From: an uncultured Acidobacteriota bacterium
Lineage (GTDB): Bacteria > Acidobacteriota > Terriglobia > Terriglobales > Acidobacteriaceae
Direction: 5' to 3'
Assembly (NCBI GenBank): GCA_903832475.1
Contig: CAILBQ010000261.1
Coordinates: forward strand, 1 to 30,055
DNA length: 30,055 nucleotides
The position numbers and the translations under genes were made by a program. The notes under the pieces are model-generated. The model was not told where the DNA came from. It did not search any database and saw only the letters and a program-made list of their open reading frames with translations. Shown piece after piece: positions 15,652 through 22,691 of the stretch. The stretch's first letter is position 1. Each line of letters opens with the position of its first letter.

Positions 15652-15700
15652 GAAGCAGATTCCCTTCGGGAATGATAGAGCAGAAAAACAACAGCAAACG
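15651..15700 (+). repeat. Family B palindromic repeat, copy 1 (birA start)
   Basis: Begins AGAAGCAGATTCCC. ATTCCC (15659-15664) and GGGAAT (15668-15673) are 6-base inverted arms around TTC, followed by an A-rich tail with AGCAA. Shared with copies at 16963 and 28796. On the minus strand the hairpin holds the AAGGGA upstream of the birA TTG. Confidence 0.75.
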
Positions 15701-15727
15701 CAGATCCTTCGCTGCGCTCAGGATGAC
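15701..15727 (+). repeat. Dispersed element CCTTCG..CTCAGGATGAC, copy 1
   Basis: CAGATCCTTCGCTGCG followed by CTCAGGATGAC. ATCCT/AGGAT can pair around the GC-rich centre. A related, interrupted copy ends the nadC-valS intergenic region (17074-17125). It directly adjoins the family B repeat in both places, so the two may move or act as a composite. Elements of this look are common between acidobacterial genes in my recollection. Confidence 0.55.
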
Positions 15728-15781
15728 AAACCTCATGTCGTGATTAGTTGGCCCGAATGACCGGCCTGTTGCGACGCCTGG

Positions 15782-16738
15782 TCAGCGGGACTCGGCGGTG
15801 ATGCGCATGCTGATGTCGGCGGCTTTGGCGGAGTGGGTCAAGGCTCCTACAGAGATGAAGTCGACGCCGGTGAGGGCGTAGGAGCGGATGTTGTCGAGGA
15901 CGATGCCGCCTGAAGCTTCGGTCGGGATCCAGGCGCTGAGTTCGCGGGTGGTCTTGGGCGAGGTCGCGGCCTTGGCTGGTTTGGCGGCTTCGCGTGCAGT
16001 GACGAATTCCTTGATGCGTTCGATGGCGGTTTTCACCTGGTCCGGCGTCATATTGTCGAGCAGGATGGCTTCGGCGCCGAACTTGAGCGCGTCTTCGAGT
16101 TCTTTGGTGTTGCGGACTTCGATCTGGACGCGCTGGCCCGGCTTGCGACCGGCGAGAGCCGCGGTGAGGACTTTGGGCACGCCGCCGCCAAGGGCGATGT
16201 GGTTGTTCTTGATGAGGATGCCGTCGGAGAGGTCGAGGCGGTGATTGGTGCCTCCGCCGCAGAGGACAGCGTATTTGTCCAATGCGCGCAGGCCGGGGAC
16301 CGTCTTGCGGGTGTCGAGCACGTGAGCCGTGGTGCCGGCGATCTTGTCGGCGTACTGGCGAGTCAGCGTGGCGATGCCGCTGAGGTGCTGCATGAGGTTG
16401 AGGATGACGCGTTCGCAGCTGAGCAGGGCGCGGGCGTTGTGGCGGATGACGGCAAGCGACTGGCCGTCGTGAGCGCGGACGCCGTCGAAGATCTCGGGAT
16501 GGCTGATGACTTCGTAGCGCGCGGGCTTCGACGTCTGCTTGTCGAGACGGGCAAAGATTTCGAGGAAGCCGGGAATGCAGCCGAGGCCGGCGACGACCAG
16601 TTCCTGGCGGGCGACGATGGTCGCGGTGGCGCGCAGGTCGGGATCGATGGTGAGACGCGTGGTGGTGTCGCTGACCGCTTTGTCTTCGAGCAGAGCCTGC
16701 TCGAGAAGGGCGTCGATGCGGCGATTTTTCCAGTCCAT
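15782..16738 (-). CDS. nadC: Nicotinate-nucleotide pyrophosphorylase (carboxylating)
   Basis: Quinolinate phosphoribosyltransferase: converts quinolinate and PRPP to nicotinate mononucleotide in de novo NAD synthesis. Motifs: LLEDKAVSDTTTRL at the N-terminus, VILNLMQHLSGIATLTRQY, LDTRKTVPGLRALDKYAV with the catalytic basic residues, GGGTNHRLDLSDGILIKNNH, AEAILLDNMTPDQVK and EASGGIVLDNI. At 318 residues it exceeds the usual ~285. The excess is a segment of about 25 residues just before EASGGI (TAREAAKPAKAATSPKTTRE...), Ala/Lys/Thr-rich, in a surface-loop position. ATG 16738 has GGAG about 9 bases upstream. nadA and nadB are not in the window. Confidence 0.96.
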   Translation of the reverse strand: MDWKNRRIDALLEQALLEDKAVSDTTTRLTIDPDLRATATIVARQELVVAGLGCIPGFLEIFARLDKQTSKPARYEVISHPEIFDGVRAHDGQSLAVIRHNARALLSCERVILNLMQHLSGIATLTRQYADKIAGTTAHVLDTRKTVPGLRALDKYAVLCGGGTNHRLDLSDGILIKNNHIALGGGVPKVLTAALAGRKPGQRVQIEVRNTKELEDALKFGAEAILLDNMTPDQVKTAIERIKEFVTAREAAKPAKAATSPKTTRELSAWIPTEASGGIVLDNIRSYALTGVDFISVGALTHSAKAADISMRITAESR

Positions 16739-16962
16739 CGGGAAATGCTCCGGTGATTTACGAAGGAACGTTCCAGTTTAGCCGGTCAGGTTTCAGGGAG
16801 GAAAAAGGCGAAATAAATGACGTGTGTAGGGGGAGGGGGGAGGGGGTGCGCCCCTTTCGCCTCTTTTTTCTCTATGTCGTTGATTATATTTACCTTGCAT
16901 GAGTATTTCGGTGCGCCCCCGAGGGCGCTTTGGGGCGCTTACGTCGTTGTGCCGGGAAAAAG

Positions 16963-17012
16963 AGAAGCAGATTCCCCTGAGGGGAATGACAGAAAGACAG
17001 GCAACGGCACAA
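16963..17012 (+). repeat. Family B palindromic repeat, copy 2
   Basis: Begins AGAAGCAG like the other copies. The arms are one base pair longer: ATTCCCC (16971-16977) and GGGGAAT (16981-16987) around TGA. The coordinated change on both arms compared with copies 1 and 3 indicates selection on, or copying of, the hairpin rather than the linear sequence. An A-rich tail with GGCAACGGCA follows. Confidence 0.75.
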
Positions 17013-17024
17013 CAATCGCAACAA

Positions 17025-17069
17025 CGGTTGTCCACCGCGCGAAGGAAGGCAGAAAGGTAAGGACAACCG
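17025..17069. repeat. Inverted repeat CGGTTGTCC / GGACAACCG
   Basis: Perfect 9-base arms at 17025-17033 and 17061-17069 separated by 27 bases of purine-rich sequence. No role is evident. Confidence 0.4.
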
Positions 17070-17209
17070 CATGCCCTTCGACTGCGTCTGGCGCACATGG
17101 CGCACCAAGCTTCGCTCAGGATGACGCTGCGCGCGTGCAATATGGGTACTACATCTATTGTGCGCCGGATGACTGAATTAATGCGCAAACGGTGAGGCGT
17201 TTTTTTTGG

Positions 17210-20200
17210 TCAATTTTGCGGCGGGGTGTCCGGAGGCGGTTCAGTGGGCAGGTTGTTGAGGGCGTCCTGGGCTTTCTGGCGGAGGATGCGGTTTTCCTCC
17301 GCTTGTTTTTTGAGGCCTTCGACGATGGCGGGCGGGGCCTTGGCGAGGAAGGCTTCGTTGGTGAGCTGCTTGTCGGAGCCGGTGAGGATCTTGTCTAGCT
17401 TGGCGATTTCCTTGAGGAGGCGTTCGCGTTCGGCAGGGACGTCGATTTCGCGTTCGTAGATGACTGCAACGTCAAAGCTGGGAGTGGAGTGTTGAGAGAG
17501 GCCCGCAGCGATGGCGGGGACGAAGCGAACTTCACTGACGCGTCCGAGGCGCTCAACAATGGCGCGACCCGCATCCATCAATGGTTTGTTGGCTTCGTCT
17601 ATGCGAATTTCAATTGGAGTGCTGGCTTTCTCTTCAACGCCAATTTCTTTGCGGAGGGCGCGGACTTCGACAATCAAACTTTGCAGTAAGGCCATCGCAT
17701 CCACCGCAGGAACATCAATCATGCCTTCATCTCCGAAGGGGTAGTGCGCGAGTGCGATGGACTCTGTAGGAGGTTCGCCGTCGTAGATTGCGTGCCAAAT
17801 TTCCTCGGTGATGAATGGCATGAAGGGAGACAGGAGTCGTAAAGAAGTCTCGAAGACCTGAACTAGCCGGGTCAGGGAGGCAGTGGTTGCAGCCTTATTC
17901 GACGTCTCTGAGAAATCGAGCCGCAGCTTTGCGATTTCCAGATACCAGTCACAGAAGCTGCCCCAGAAAAACTGGTAGATGGTGTTGGCTGCGTCGTCGT
18001 AGCGGTAGTTTTCCAGTGACGAATTCACTGCCGCGGCGGTTGTCCATAACTCGCTCATGATCCATCGGTCTTCGAGCGGCGCGTCATCGTCCACGGATGG
18101 CATTCCTCCCAGCAGATTGCGATCGGGAAAAACTCCGGCTTCGGCGGCGCGGTCGATGTTCATGAAGAGGAAGCGGGCGGCGTTCCAGATTTTGTTGGCG
18201 AAGGCGCGGTAGCCTTCCGTTCTGGCGATGTTGAAGGCGATGTCGGTGCCGGGGCTGGCCATGCTGGCCAGGGTGAAACGCACCGCATCCGTGCCGTATT
18301 GCTTGACGATCTCGATGGGGTCGATGACGTTGCCCTTGGTCTTGGACATCTTTTCGCGGTTGGCGTCGCGGACCAGGGCGTGGATGTAGACCTCGCGGAA
18401 AGGGACGGATTCGGAGAGAGGGCGCTTGGAGCCGTCTTCGAGGGGCACGTCCTGGGCGAACCAGACGCCGAGCATGATCATGCGAGCGACCCAGAAGAAG
18501 AGGATGTCGAAGCCGGTGACGAGGAGGCTGGTCGGGTAGAAGTTCTGGAAGTCGGGACTGGCTTCTGCTATCCCACCCATCGCATGAGGCGCGATGGATG
18601 GGGCACCCCCTTCCTTGGTTCGCTTGGGAGTGCTCCCTTCCCCGGTCTCAAAATCGAGACCGGGGGCACCCGCTGCTTTTTTGGTTTGCAGGAAAGGCCA
18701 GCCGAAGACGGAGACGGGGAGGAGGCCGGAAGAGAACCAGGTGTCGAGGACATCGGTTTCCTGGGTGAGCTCGGCTTTGCCGCAGTGGGCGCAGACGGTC
18801 GGGTCGGCTGACTGGCCGGGCTGGGGGACGGTAATCTGGCGGCAGTTGGCGCAGTGCCAGGCGGGGATGCGGTGGCCCCACCACAGTTGACGAGAGATGC
18901 ACCAGTCGTAGATGTTCTCCATCCAGTTGAGGTAGGTCTTCTCGTACATGGCCGGGGTGAACTGGATGGGTTTTTTCCCGGAGGCATCGGGCTGGACGGA
19001 GGCGACGGCGAGGTCGGCCATGCTGGGCTTGGTGGTGGGCTGGCCGTTTTCGGTGGGCGACTTCTTGACGGCGACGAACCACTGGGTGGAGAGGCGGGGC
19101 TCGATGATGTCCTTGGAGCGGTCGCAGCGGCCGATGGAAAGCTTGTGTTCGTGGATGGCGCCGAGCAGGCCTTCGGCAGCCAGGTCGTCGAGGATCTGGG
19201 CTCGGGCGGCGAAGCGATCCAAACCCGAATACGGGCCGTCGTAGGCGCTGTCTCGAACGATGTGCGCCGTGTCGTCCATGATGTTGATCGACGGCAGGTG
19301 ATGGCGCTGGCCGAGGGCGAAGTCATTCGGGTCATGGGCGGGGGTGATCTTGACCGCGCCGGTGCCGAAGTCACGGCTGACCCACTCGTCGAGCACGATG
19401 GGGATGTGGCGGCCGGTGAGCGGGAGAATCAGGGTCTTGCCGTGGAGGTGGAGGTAGCGCTCGTCCTCGGGATGAACCGCAACCGCGACATCGCCGAGCA
19501 TGGTTTCCGGCCGGGTGGTGGCAATCGTTAAAAACTCGCCCGTTGGATCGCCGTTGGGACCGGCGACGGGGTAGCGGATTTCCCAGAGCTTGCCCGTGGT
19601 TTCTTCGTGGACGACCTCGAGGTCGGAGACGGCGGTGCGGCAGCCGGGGCACCAGTTCACGACGTAGGCGCCGCGGTAGATGAGCCCCTGGTGGTAGAGG
19701 CGGGTGAAGGCTTCGCGGACGGCAATGCTCAGGTCGCTGTCCATGGTGAAGTATTCGCGCTGCCAGTCGACGGAGGCGCCGAGGCGCTTCATCTGGTCGA
19801 GGATGGCTTTGCCGTACTGGTCGCGCCACTGCCAGACGCGGGCTTCGAAGGCTTCGCGGCCGAGGGCGGTGCGGGAGGTGCCTTCGGAAACAAGCTGGCG
19901 CTCGACCATCATCTGGGTGGCGATGCCGGCGTGGTCGGTGCCGGGGAGCCAGAGCGTGGTGTCGCCGCGCATGCGATGCCAGCGGGTGAGGATGTCCATC
20001 TCGGTCTGGTTGAGCATGTGGCCCATGTGGAGGCGGCCGGTGACGTTGGGGGGCGGCAGCAAAATCGTAAAGGGGGACCTCCCGCCTGACTTCTCATTTG
20101 AGGAGCCGCCTTCGGAATTCTTCGCGCCAGATTCAGTTGGACTTGGCTGGGCGAAGAGGTTTTCGCGGACCCAGTATTCGGCCCAGTGATCTTCAATGGC

Positions 20201-20236
20201 GGCGGGGTCGTAGGCTTTGGGGAGGTCGTGGGGCAT
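17210..20236 (-). CDS. valS: Valyl-tRNA synthetase with repeat-derived insertion
   Basis: Charges tRNA-Val with valine and edits misactivated threonine. Class I signatures: HMGH (residues 70-73) in PPPNVTGRLHMGHMLN, DTWFSSGL, and KMSKT (629-633), a variant of the usual KMSKS. The editing domain lies between (TGEFLTIATTRPETMLGDVA), the anticodon domain follows KMSKT, and the C-terminus is the usual ValRS coiled coil (ERERLLKEIAKLDKILTG). The protein has 1008 residues versus about 880-950 normally. Extra residues occur at 31-54 (Ser/Gly/Glu-rich) and about 510-560, between GWPF and FYPTSLLVTGFD. Two family A palindromes (18572-18608, 18640-18671) lie in frame within the second insertion. The frame is open throughout, so the gene is presumably functional. 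Confidence 0.96.
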   Translation of the reverse strand: MPHDLPKAYDPAAIEDHWAEYWVRENLFAQPSPTESGAKNSEGGSSNEKSGGRSPFTILLPPPNVTGRLHMGHMLNQTEMDILTRWHRMRGDTTLWLPGTDHAGIATQMMVERQLVSEGTSRTALGREAFEARVWQWRDQYGKAILDQMKRLGASVDWQREYFTMDSDLSIAVREAFTRLYHQGLIYRGAYVVNWCPGCRTAVSDLEVVHEETTGKLWEIRYPVAGPNGDPTGEFLTIATTRPETMLGDVAVAVHPEDERYLHLHGKTLILPLTGRHIPIVLDEWVSRDFGTGAVKITPAHDPNDFALGQRHHLPSINIMDDTAHIVRDSAYDGPYSGLDRFAARAQILDDLAAEGLLGAIHEHKLSIGRCDRSKDIIEPRLSTQWFVAVKKSPTENGQPTTKPSMADLAVASVQPDASGKKPIQFTPAMYEKTYLNWMENIYDWCISRQLWWGHRIPAWHCANCRQITVPQPGQSADPTVCAHCGKAELTQETDVLDTWFSSGLLPVSVFGWPFLQTKKAAGAPGLDFETGEGSTPKRTKEGGAPSIAPHAMGGIAEASPDFQNFYPTSLLVTGFDILFFWVARMIMLGVWFAQDVPLEDGSKRPLSESVPFREVYIHALVRDANREKMSKTKGNVIDPIEIVKQYGTDAVRFTLASMASPGTDIAFNIARTEGYRAFANKIWNAARFLFMNIDRAAEAGVFPDRNLLGGMPSVDDDAPLEDRWIMSELWTTAAAVNSSLENYRYDDAANTIYQFFWGSFCDWYLEIAKLRLDFSETSNKAATTASLTRLVQVFETSLRLLSPFMPFITEEIWHAIYDGEPPTESIALAHYPFGDEGMIDVPAVDAMALLQSLIVEVRALRKEIGVEEKASTPIEIRIDEANKPLMDAGRAIVERLGRVSEVRFVPAIAAGLSQHSTPSFDVAVIYEREIDVPAERERLLKEIAKLDKILTGSDKQLTNEAFLAKAPPAIVEGLKKQAEENRILRQKAQDALNNLPTEPPPDTPPQN
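18572..18608 (-). repeat. Family A palindrome inside valS, copy 1
   Basis: Arms CCCACCCATCGC (18572-18583) and GCGATGGATGGG (18591-18602), with one mismatch, around seven bases, followed by GCACCC. On the minus (valS sense) strand it begins GGGTGCCCCATCC. It is read in frame as GGAPSIAPHAMGG. The single mismatch is C/A on this strand and so G-U in valS-sense RNA, at the same arm position as in the 28849 copy. Confidence 0.8.
18640..18671 (-). repeat. Family A palindrome inside valS, copy 2
   Basis: Perfect 10-base arms CCCCGGTCTC (18640-18649) and GAGACCGGGG (18656-18665) around AAAATC, followed by GCACCC. In valS sense it begins GGGTGCCCCC and is read as AGAPGLDFETGE. The stem sequence is wholly different from copy 1 while the GGGTGCCCC edge is shared. 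Confidence 0.78.
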
Positions 20237-20330
20237 GGGTGTGGCCGATTCTTTCTGGAGGGGCTGAGCGCTCGCCGACGCCTGTTTATGCGGTTGTCTG
20301 CATGGCGGCTAACCCCTCACGATAGCACAA

Positions 20331-20363
20331 GGCTCGGGACGGTTTCGGGCGTGGCACCGAGCC
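20331..20363. repeat. Inverted repeat in the valS / oxidoreductase divergent gap
   Basis: GGCTCGG (20331-20337) and CCGAGCC (20357-20363) form perfect arms around 19 bases in the 212-base gap between two divergent genes. It could be an operator or a leader hairpin; no promoter was identified with confidence. Confidence 0.35.
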
Positions 20364-20448
20364 GGGCGGGGGGCGTTCCGTCGACTTGTGCGTCATTGCG
20401 GACAGACGCGGAGGTGGATTTTCAAGAGAGTGAAGAAGGAGGGGACGG

Positions 20449-21153
20449 ATGAAAATCGCGGTGATTGGGAAGGGAAACATTGGCAGCAGGCTGGCAAAGA
20501 TCTGGGCGCAGCACAATCATGACGTCGTGATCGGGGTGCGCAGCGCGGCGAAAAAGGCGGAGGCGGAAAAGAGCTACGAGGGTGCGAAGGCGGCGCTGGT
20601 CAAGGACGCCGTGACCGGGGCGGAGGTGGTGCTGCTGGCGGTTCCGTGGGCCGGGGTGGCGGATGCGCTTCAGGAAGCCGGAGATCTGAAGGGGAAGATC
20701 GTGATTGACGCGGTCAACCCGGTGAAGCCGGACTTGAGCGGACTGGAGATTGTGGAGGGCGGTTCGGTGGCGGCGTTCGTGCAGAAGCGGGCGCCGGGAG
20801 CGCGGGTGGTGAAGGCGTTCAATACGCTGGGAGCGATGTACCTGGGCAATGGATCGGTCAAGGGAATCACGGTGGATGGATTGCTGTGCGGCGACGACCA
20901 GGATGCGGTGGATGCGGTGGGGGTGTTGGTGGAGCAGGCGGGGCTGAATCCGGTGGACGTGGGGCCGCTGAGGAACGCGGCATCGCTGGAGGCGATTGCG
21001 TTGTTGTGGATCGATCTGGCGGTGATTCAGAAGCGGAGCGGTCGGTTTGCGTTTCAGTTTTTGACGGATGCGGACCCGGCGGCGGAGAAGTATTCGCGGA
21101 GGGGGAAGGATGGGGACCAGGGGCCGGGCGCGGGGTATGGGACGGCGGGTTAG
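20449..21153 (+). CDS. F420/NADP-dependent oxidoreductase-like Rossmann protein
   Basis: Cytoplasmic protein of 234 residues of the F420_oxidored family. The N-terminal Rossmann fold is clear: AVIGKGNIGSRLA (about residues 4-16) followed by VVIGVRS, whose Arg/Ser at the strand end are typical of NADP-phosphate binding. Later parts are EVVLLAVPWAGV, IVIDAVNPV, VKAFNTLGA and LWIDLAVIQ. Known relatives transfer hydride between NADP and F420 or reduce other substrates, so the exact reaction cannot be given, and no F420 biosynthesis gene is in view. A strong AAGGAGGGG precedes ATG by four bases. Its stop overlaps the converging vapC stop by four bases. Confidence 0.85.
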   Translation: MKIAVIGKGNIGSRLAKIWAQHNHDVVIGVRSAAKKAEAEKSYEGAKAALVKDAVTGAEVVLLAVPWAGVADALQEAGDLKGKIVIDAVNPVKPDLSGLEIVEGGSVAAFVQKRAPGARVVKAFNTLGAMYLGNGSVKGITVDGLLCGDDQDAVDAVGVLVEQAGLNPVDVGPLRNAASLEAIALLWIDLAVIQKRSGRFAFQFLTDADPAAEKYSRRGKDGDQGPGAGYGTAG

Positions 21154-21560
21154 GGCCGGGCGGGCGGCGTGATCAGGCGGACGTTGGGGAAGTAGGTGGC
21201 GTAGCGGCGGGCGTCGCGGGTGAGCAGAGTCAGGTTGCCGGCGAGCGCTTGGGCGCCGATGAAAAAATCCGGTAATACACCGGTTCTTGCTCCGCCCTGC
21301 CGACGATATTTCAGGAAGGCAAGCCCGGCAAGAAAGGCGGCCTCGCAGGAGATATCCAACAGGATCAGGCCGAGATTTTCGACAGCCGCGTCTACCTGGC
21401 TACGGCTGGGAAACCGGACGGAAATCTCGGCATAGATGACCGGGTTGATAGCTATTTCGTCCATGCGACTGAGATGCAGCATCTGCTTCTTGGACCAGGG
21501 CGCCCAGATGGGATCATCGTCCCAGATGTCGAGGAGAATATTGCTATCGACAAGGACCAC
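21150..21560 (-). CDS. vapC: VapC-type PIN-domain toxin (pair 1)
   Basis: PIN ribonuclease of 136 residues, the toxin of a type II toxin-antitoxin pair; VapC toxins usually cut initiator tRNA or rRNA. The four acidic metal ligands are visible: D5 (VLVDSNILLD), E45 (VIYAEISV), D98 (LPDFFIGAQA) and D116 (LLTRDARRY). The start is GTG, sharing one base with the TAG stop of the antitoxin gene (TAGTG), typical of coupled toxin-antitoxin genes. The tail converges on the oxidoreductase gene with a four-base overlap. Confidence 0.92.
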   Translation of the reverse strand: MVLVDSNILLDIWDDDPIWAPWSKKQMLHLSRMDEIAINPVIYAEISVRFPSRSQVDAAVENLGLILLDISCEAAFLAGLAFLKYRRQGGARTGVLPDFFIGAQALAGNLTLLTRDARRYATYFPNVRLITPPARP

Positions 21561-21805
21561 TAGTCGTCGCCGCGCATCAATGCCATGAACGCATCCGTTC
21601 CTCCCGGCCAGGGCTCCTTCAGGATACCGACGGCGCGATCAAGACGTTGCTGCATGGTTTCGGTTGGGGTCGTAGTTGGGCGTAGGACTATTTCGCCCGC
21701 CTCGTTGACGGTGAATTCGAGCTTGCTGCCGGGCTTGAGGCCGAGAGAATCGCGAATGTGCTTGGGGATGGTGGCCTGGCCTTTGCTGGTAAGGGTTGTT
21801 TCCAT
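21560..21805 (-). CDS. vapB: VapB-type AbrB-fold antitoxin (pair 1)
   Basis: Antitoxin of 81 residues. Residues 1-47 form a SpoVT/AbrB swapped-hairpin DNA-binding domain (TTLTSKGQATIPKHIRDSLGL, KPGSKLEFTV, GEIVLRPT). The rest (RLDRAVGILKEPWPGGTD) should wrap the PIN toxin. The protein both neutralises VapC and is expected to repress its own operon. GGAGG lies nine bases upstream of ATG, and a perfect palindrome lies just before it. Confidence 0.92.
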   Translation of the reverse strand: METTLTSKGQATIPKHIRDSLGLKPGSKLEFTVNEAGEIVLRPTTTPTETMQQRLDRAVGILKEPWPGGTDAFMALMRGDD

Positions 21806-21816
21806 GATGGTCCTCC

Positions 21817-21845
21817 GGTATTACCGTAAATTTCATTGTAATACC
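21817..21845 (-). promoter_or_regulatory. Probable VapB operator palindrome
   Basis: GGTATTAC (21817-21824) and GTAATACC (21838-21845) are perfect 8-base arms around a 13-base AT-rich spacer. The site is 12 bases upstream of the vapB ATG, where the promoter must lie. AbrB-fold antitoxins bind such palindromes; binding here is inferred from position and symmetry. Confidence 0.65.
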
Positions 21846-22049
21846 AAGGTGTATGCGGGGTGTGGGGCTCAGGAGGAGCGGCGGAATGTTAGAAGTTGGA
21901 GAAAGTTGACGTACGCCGATTGGGGATTCGGCGGAGCCCTTGGGGAACAGTTTTGGGCTGGTTGTTGTCTCTAGTAGTATCGTCGACTCTTGGGAGCCCT
22001 TAGGTGAATGGGCGCCTGAAGCGTTTGTACGACCGAGGGATGGTTTGCG

Positions 22050-22547
22050 ATGACCCTGCTGGATGCGCCGAAATTCGATGAAGTGGGCTCGCGACGCCGC
22101 TCCATTCTCGTAAGGGGCTTCTTCGCGGGATTTCTACTGGCGCTGATTGCCGCGTGGCTGGTGGTGGGTCATCCGCTGGATGCGCCGTGGACGTGGTGGA
22201 CGTACTGGGCGGGAAACCGGGCCACGGATAACTTTCTGCATGCGGTAGAGAGCAACGACATGCCGAAGGCCTTTGGCATCTGGGACAACGACAAGGACTG
22301 GCAGCAGCATCCCGGCAGGTACAGCAAGTATCCTTACGAGCGCTTTCTGGAGGACTGGGGCCGGGACAGCTCAGCCAATGACTATGGCACGATTTCGAGC
22401 CACCAGATCGTGGTGAAAAAGATAGTGGGGACGGAGCTGGTGGTGGGCGCCATGATCAACGGGCGGAAGAGCAAGCCGCTGTTCCTGGCGTATGACCGCA
22501 GCGGGCACACGCTGGGGTTTTCGCCGGTGGAGCTGACGCTGGAGTAG
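22050..22547 (+). CDS. Membrane-anchored hypothetical protein
   Basis: 165 residues with one N-terminal membrane helix (FFAGFLLALIAAWLVVG, about residues 24-40) after a short basic cytoplasmic head. The outer part begins ATDNFLHAVESNDMPKAFGIW, which has the feel of an NTF2-like/DUF4878-type helix, followed by predicted strands up to FSPVELTLE. I cannot assign a family with confidence. GAGGGA lies nine bases upstream of ATG. The 244 bases between it and the vapB start contain only the vapBC operator. Convergent with fabD. Confidence 0.72.
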   Translation: MTLLDAPKFDEVGSRRRSILVRGFFAGFLLALIAAWLVVGHPLDAPWTWWTYWAGNRATDNFLHAVESNDMPKAFGIWDNDKDWQQHPGRYSKYPYERFLEDWGRDSSANDYGTISSHQIVVKKIVGTELVVGAMINGRKSKPLFLAYDRSGHTLGFSPVELTLE

Positions 22548-22551
22548 GCAC

Positions 22552-22584
22552 CTGCCGTGCGGGCAGCTGCGGCCTCTCGGCCGC
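22552..22584. terminator. Tandem hairpins after the hypothetical gene
   Basis: CTGCC/GGCAG (22552-22556, 22562-22566) and GCGGCC/GGCCGC (22569-22574, 22579-22584, loop TCTC) follow the stop codon by a few bases in the gap between converging genes. There is no T tract, so intrinsic termination is only possible, not shown. Confidence 0.35.
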
Positions 22585-22691
22585 CGATGCTCCCGTTGGT
22601 CGCACGCGATGGTGGTGACGCGGAGATGGGCGGCGTGGCGGAGGAAGCATCGGTCGAATCCAGCACACTGCAGCGAGGACTCGAGCTCTCC

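Larger units (their letters stand above)
16739..17209. other. Intergenic region with repeats between nadC and valS
   Basis: No credible gene was found in these 471 bases. They hold a purine-rich G tract (16829-16848), GCGCCCC/GGGGCGC inverted arms near 16913-16938, the second family B hairpin (16963-17012), a 9-base perfect inverted repeat CGGTTGTCC/GGACAACCG (17025-17033 and 17061-17069), an interrupted CTCAGGATGAC element (17074-17125) and a run of eight T (17199-17206). Base composition is less regular than the flanking genes. The nadC promoter should lie here, but I see no clear one. Confidence 0.6.

Noticed and set aside
16829..16862. G-rich tract followed by GGTGCGCCCC, resembling family A
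   Set aside because: It lacks the GGGTGCCCC edge and the paired arms of the other copies.
16817..17176. Open frame of 119 codons in the nadC-valS gap
   Set aside because: It runs through G tracts and repeat hairpins, has no family signature or ribosome binding site, and its product is low-complexity.
17199..17206. Run of eight T as an intrinsic terminator
   Set aside because: On the plus strand no gene is transcribed into it, and only a three-pair stem precedes it; on the valS strand it is a run of A.
18568..19374. Second minus-strand frame within valS
   Set aside because: Pro/Ser/Thr-rich shadow of the valS frame without recognisable motifs.
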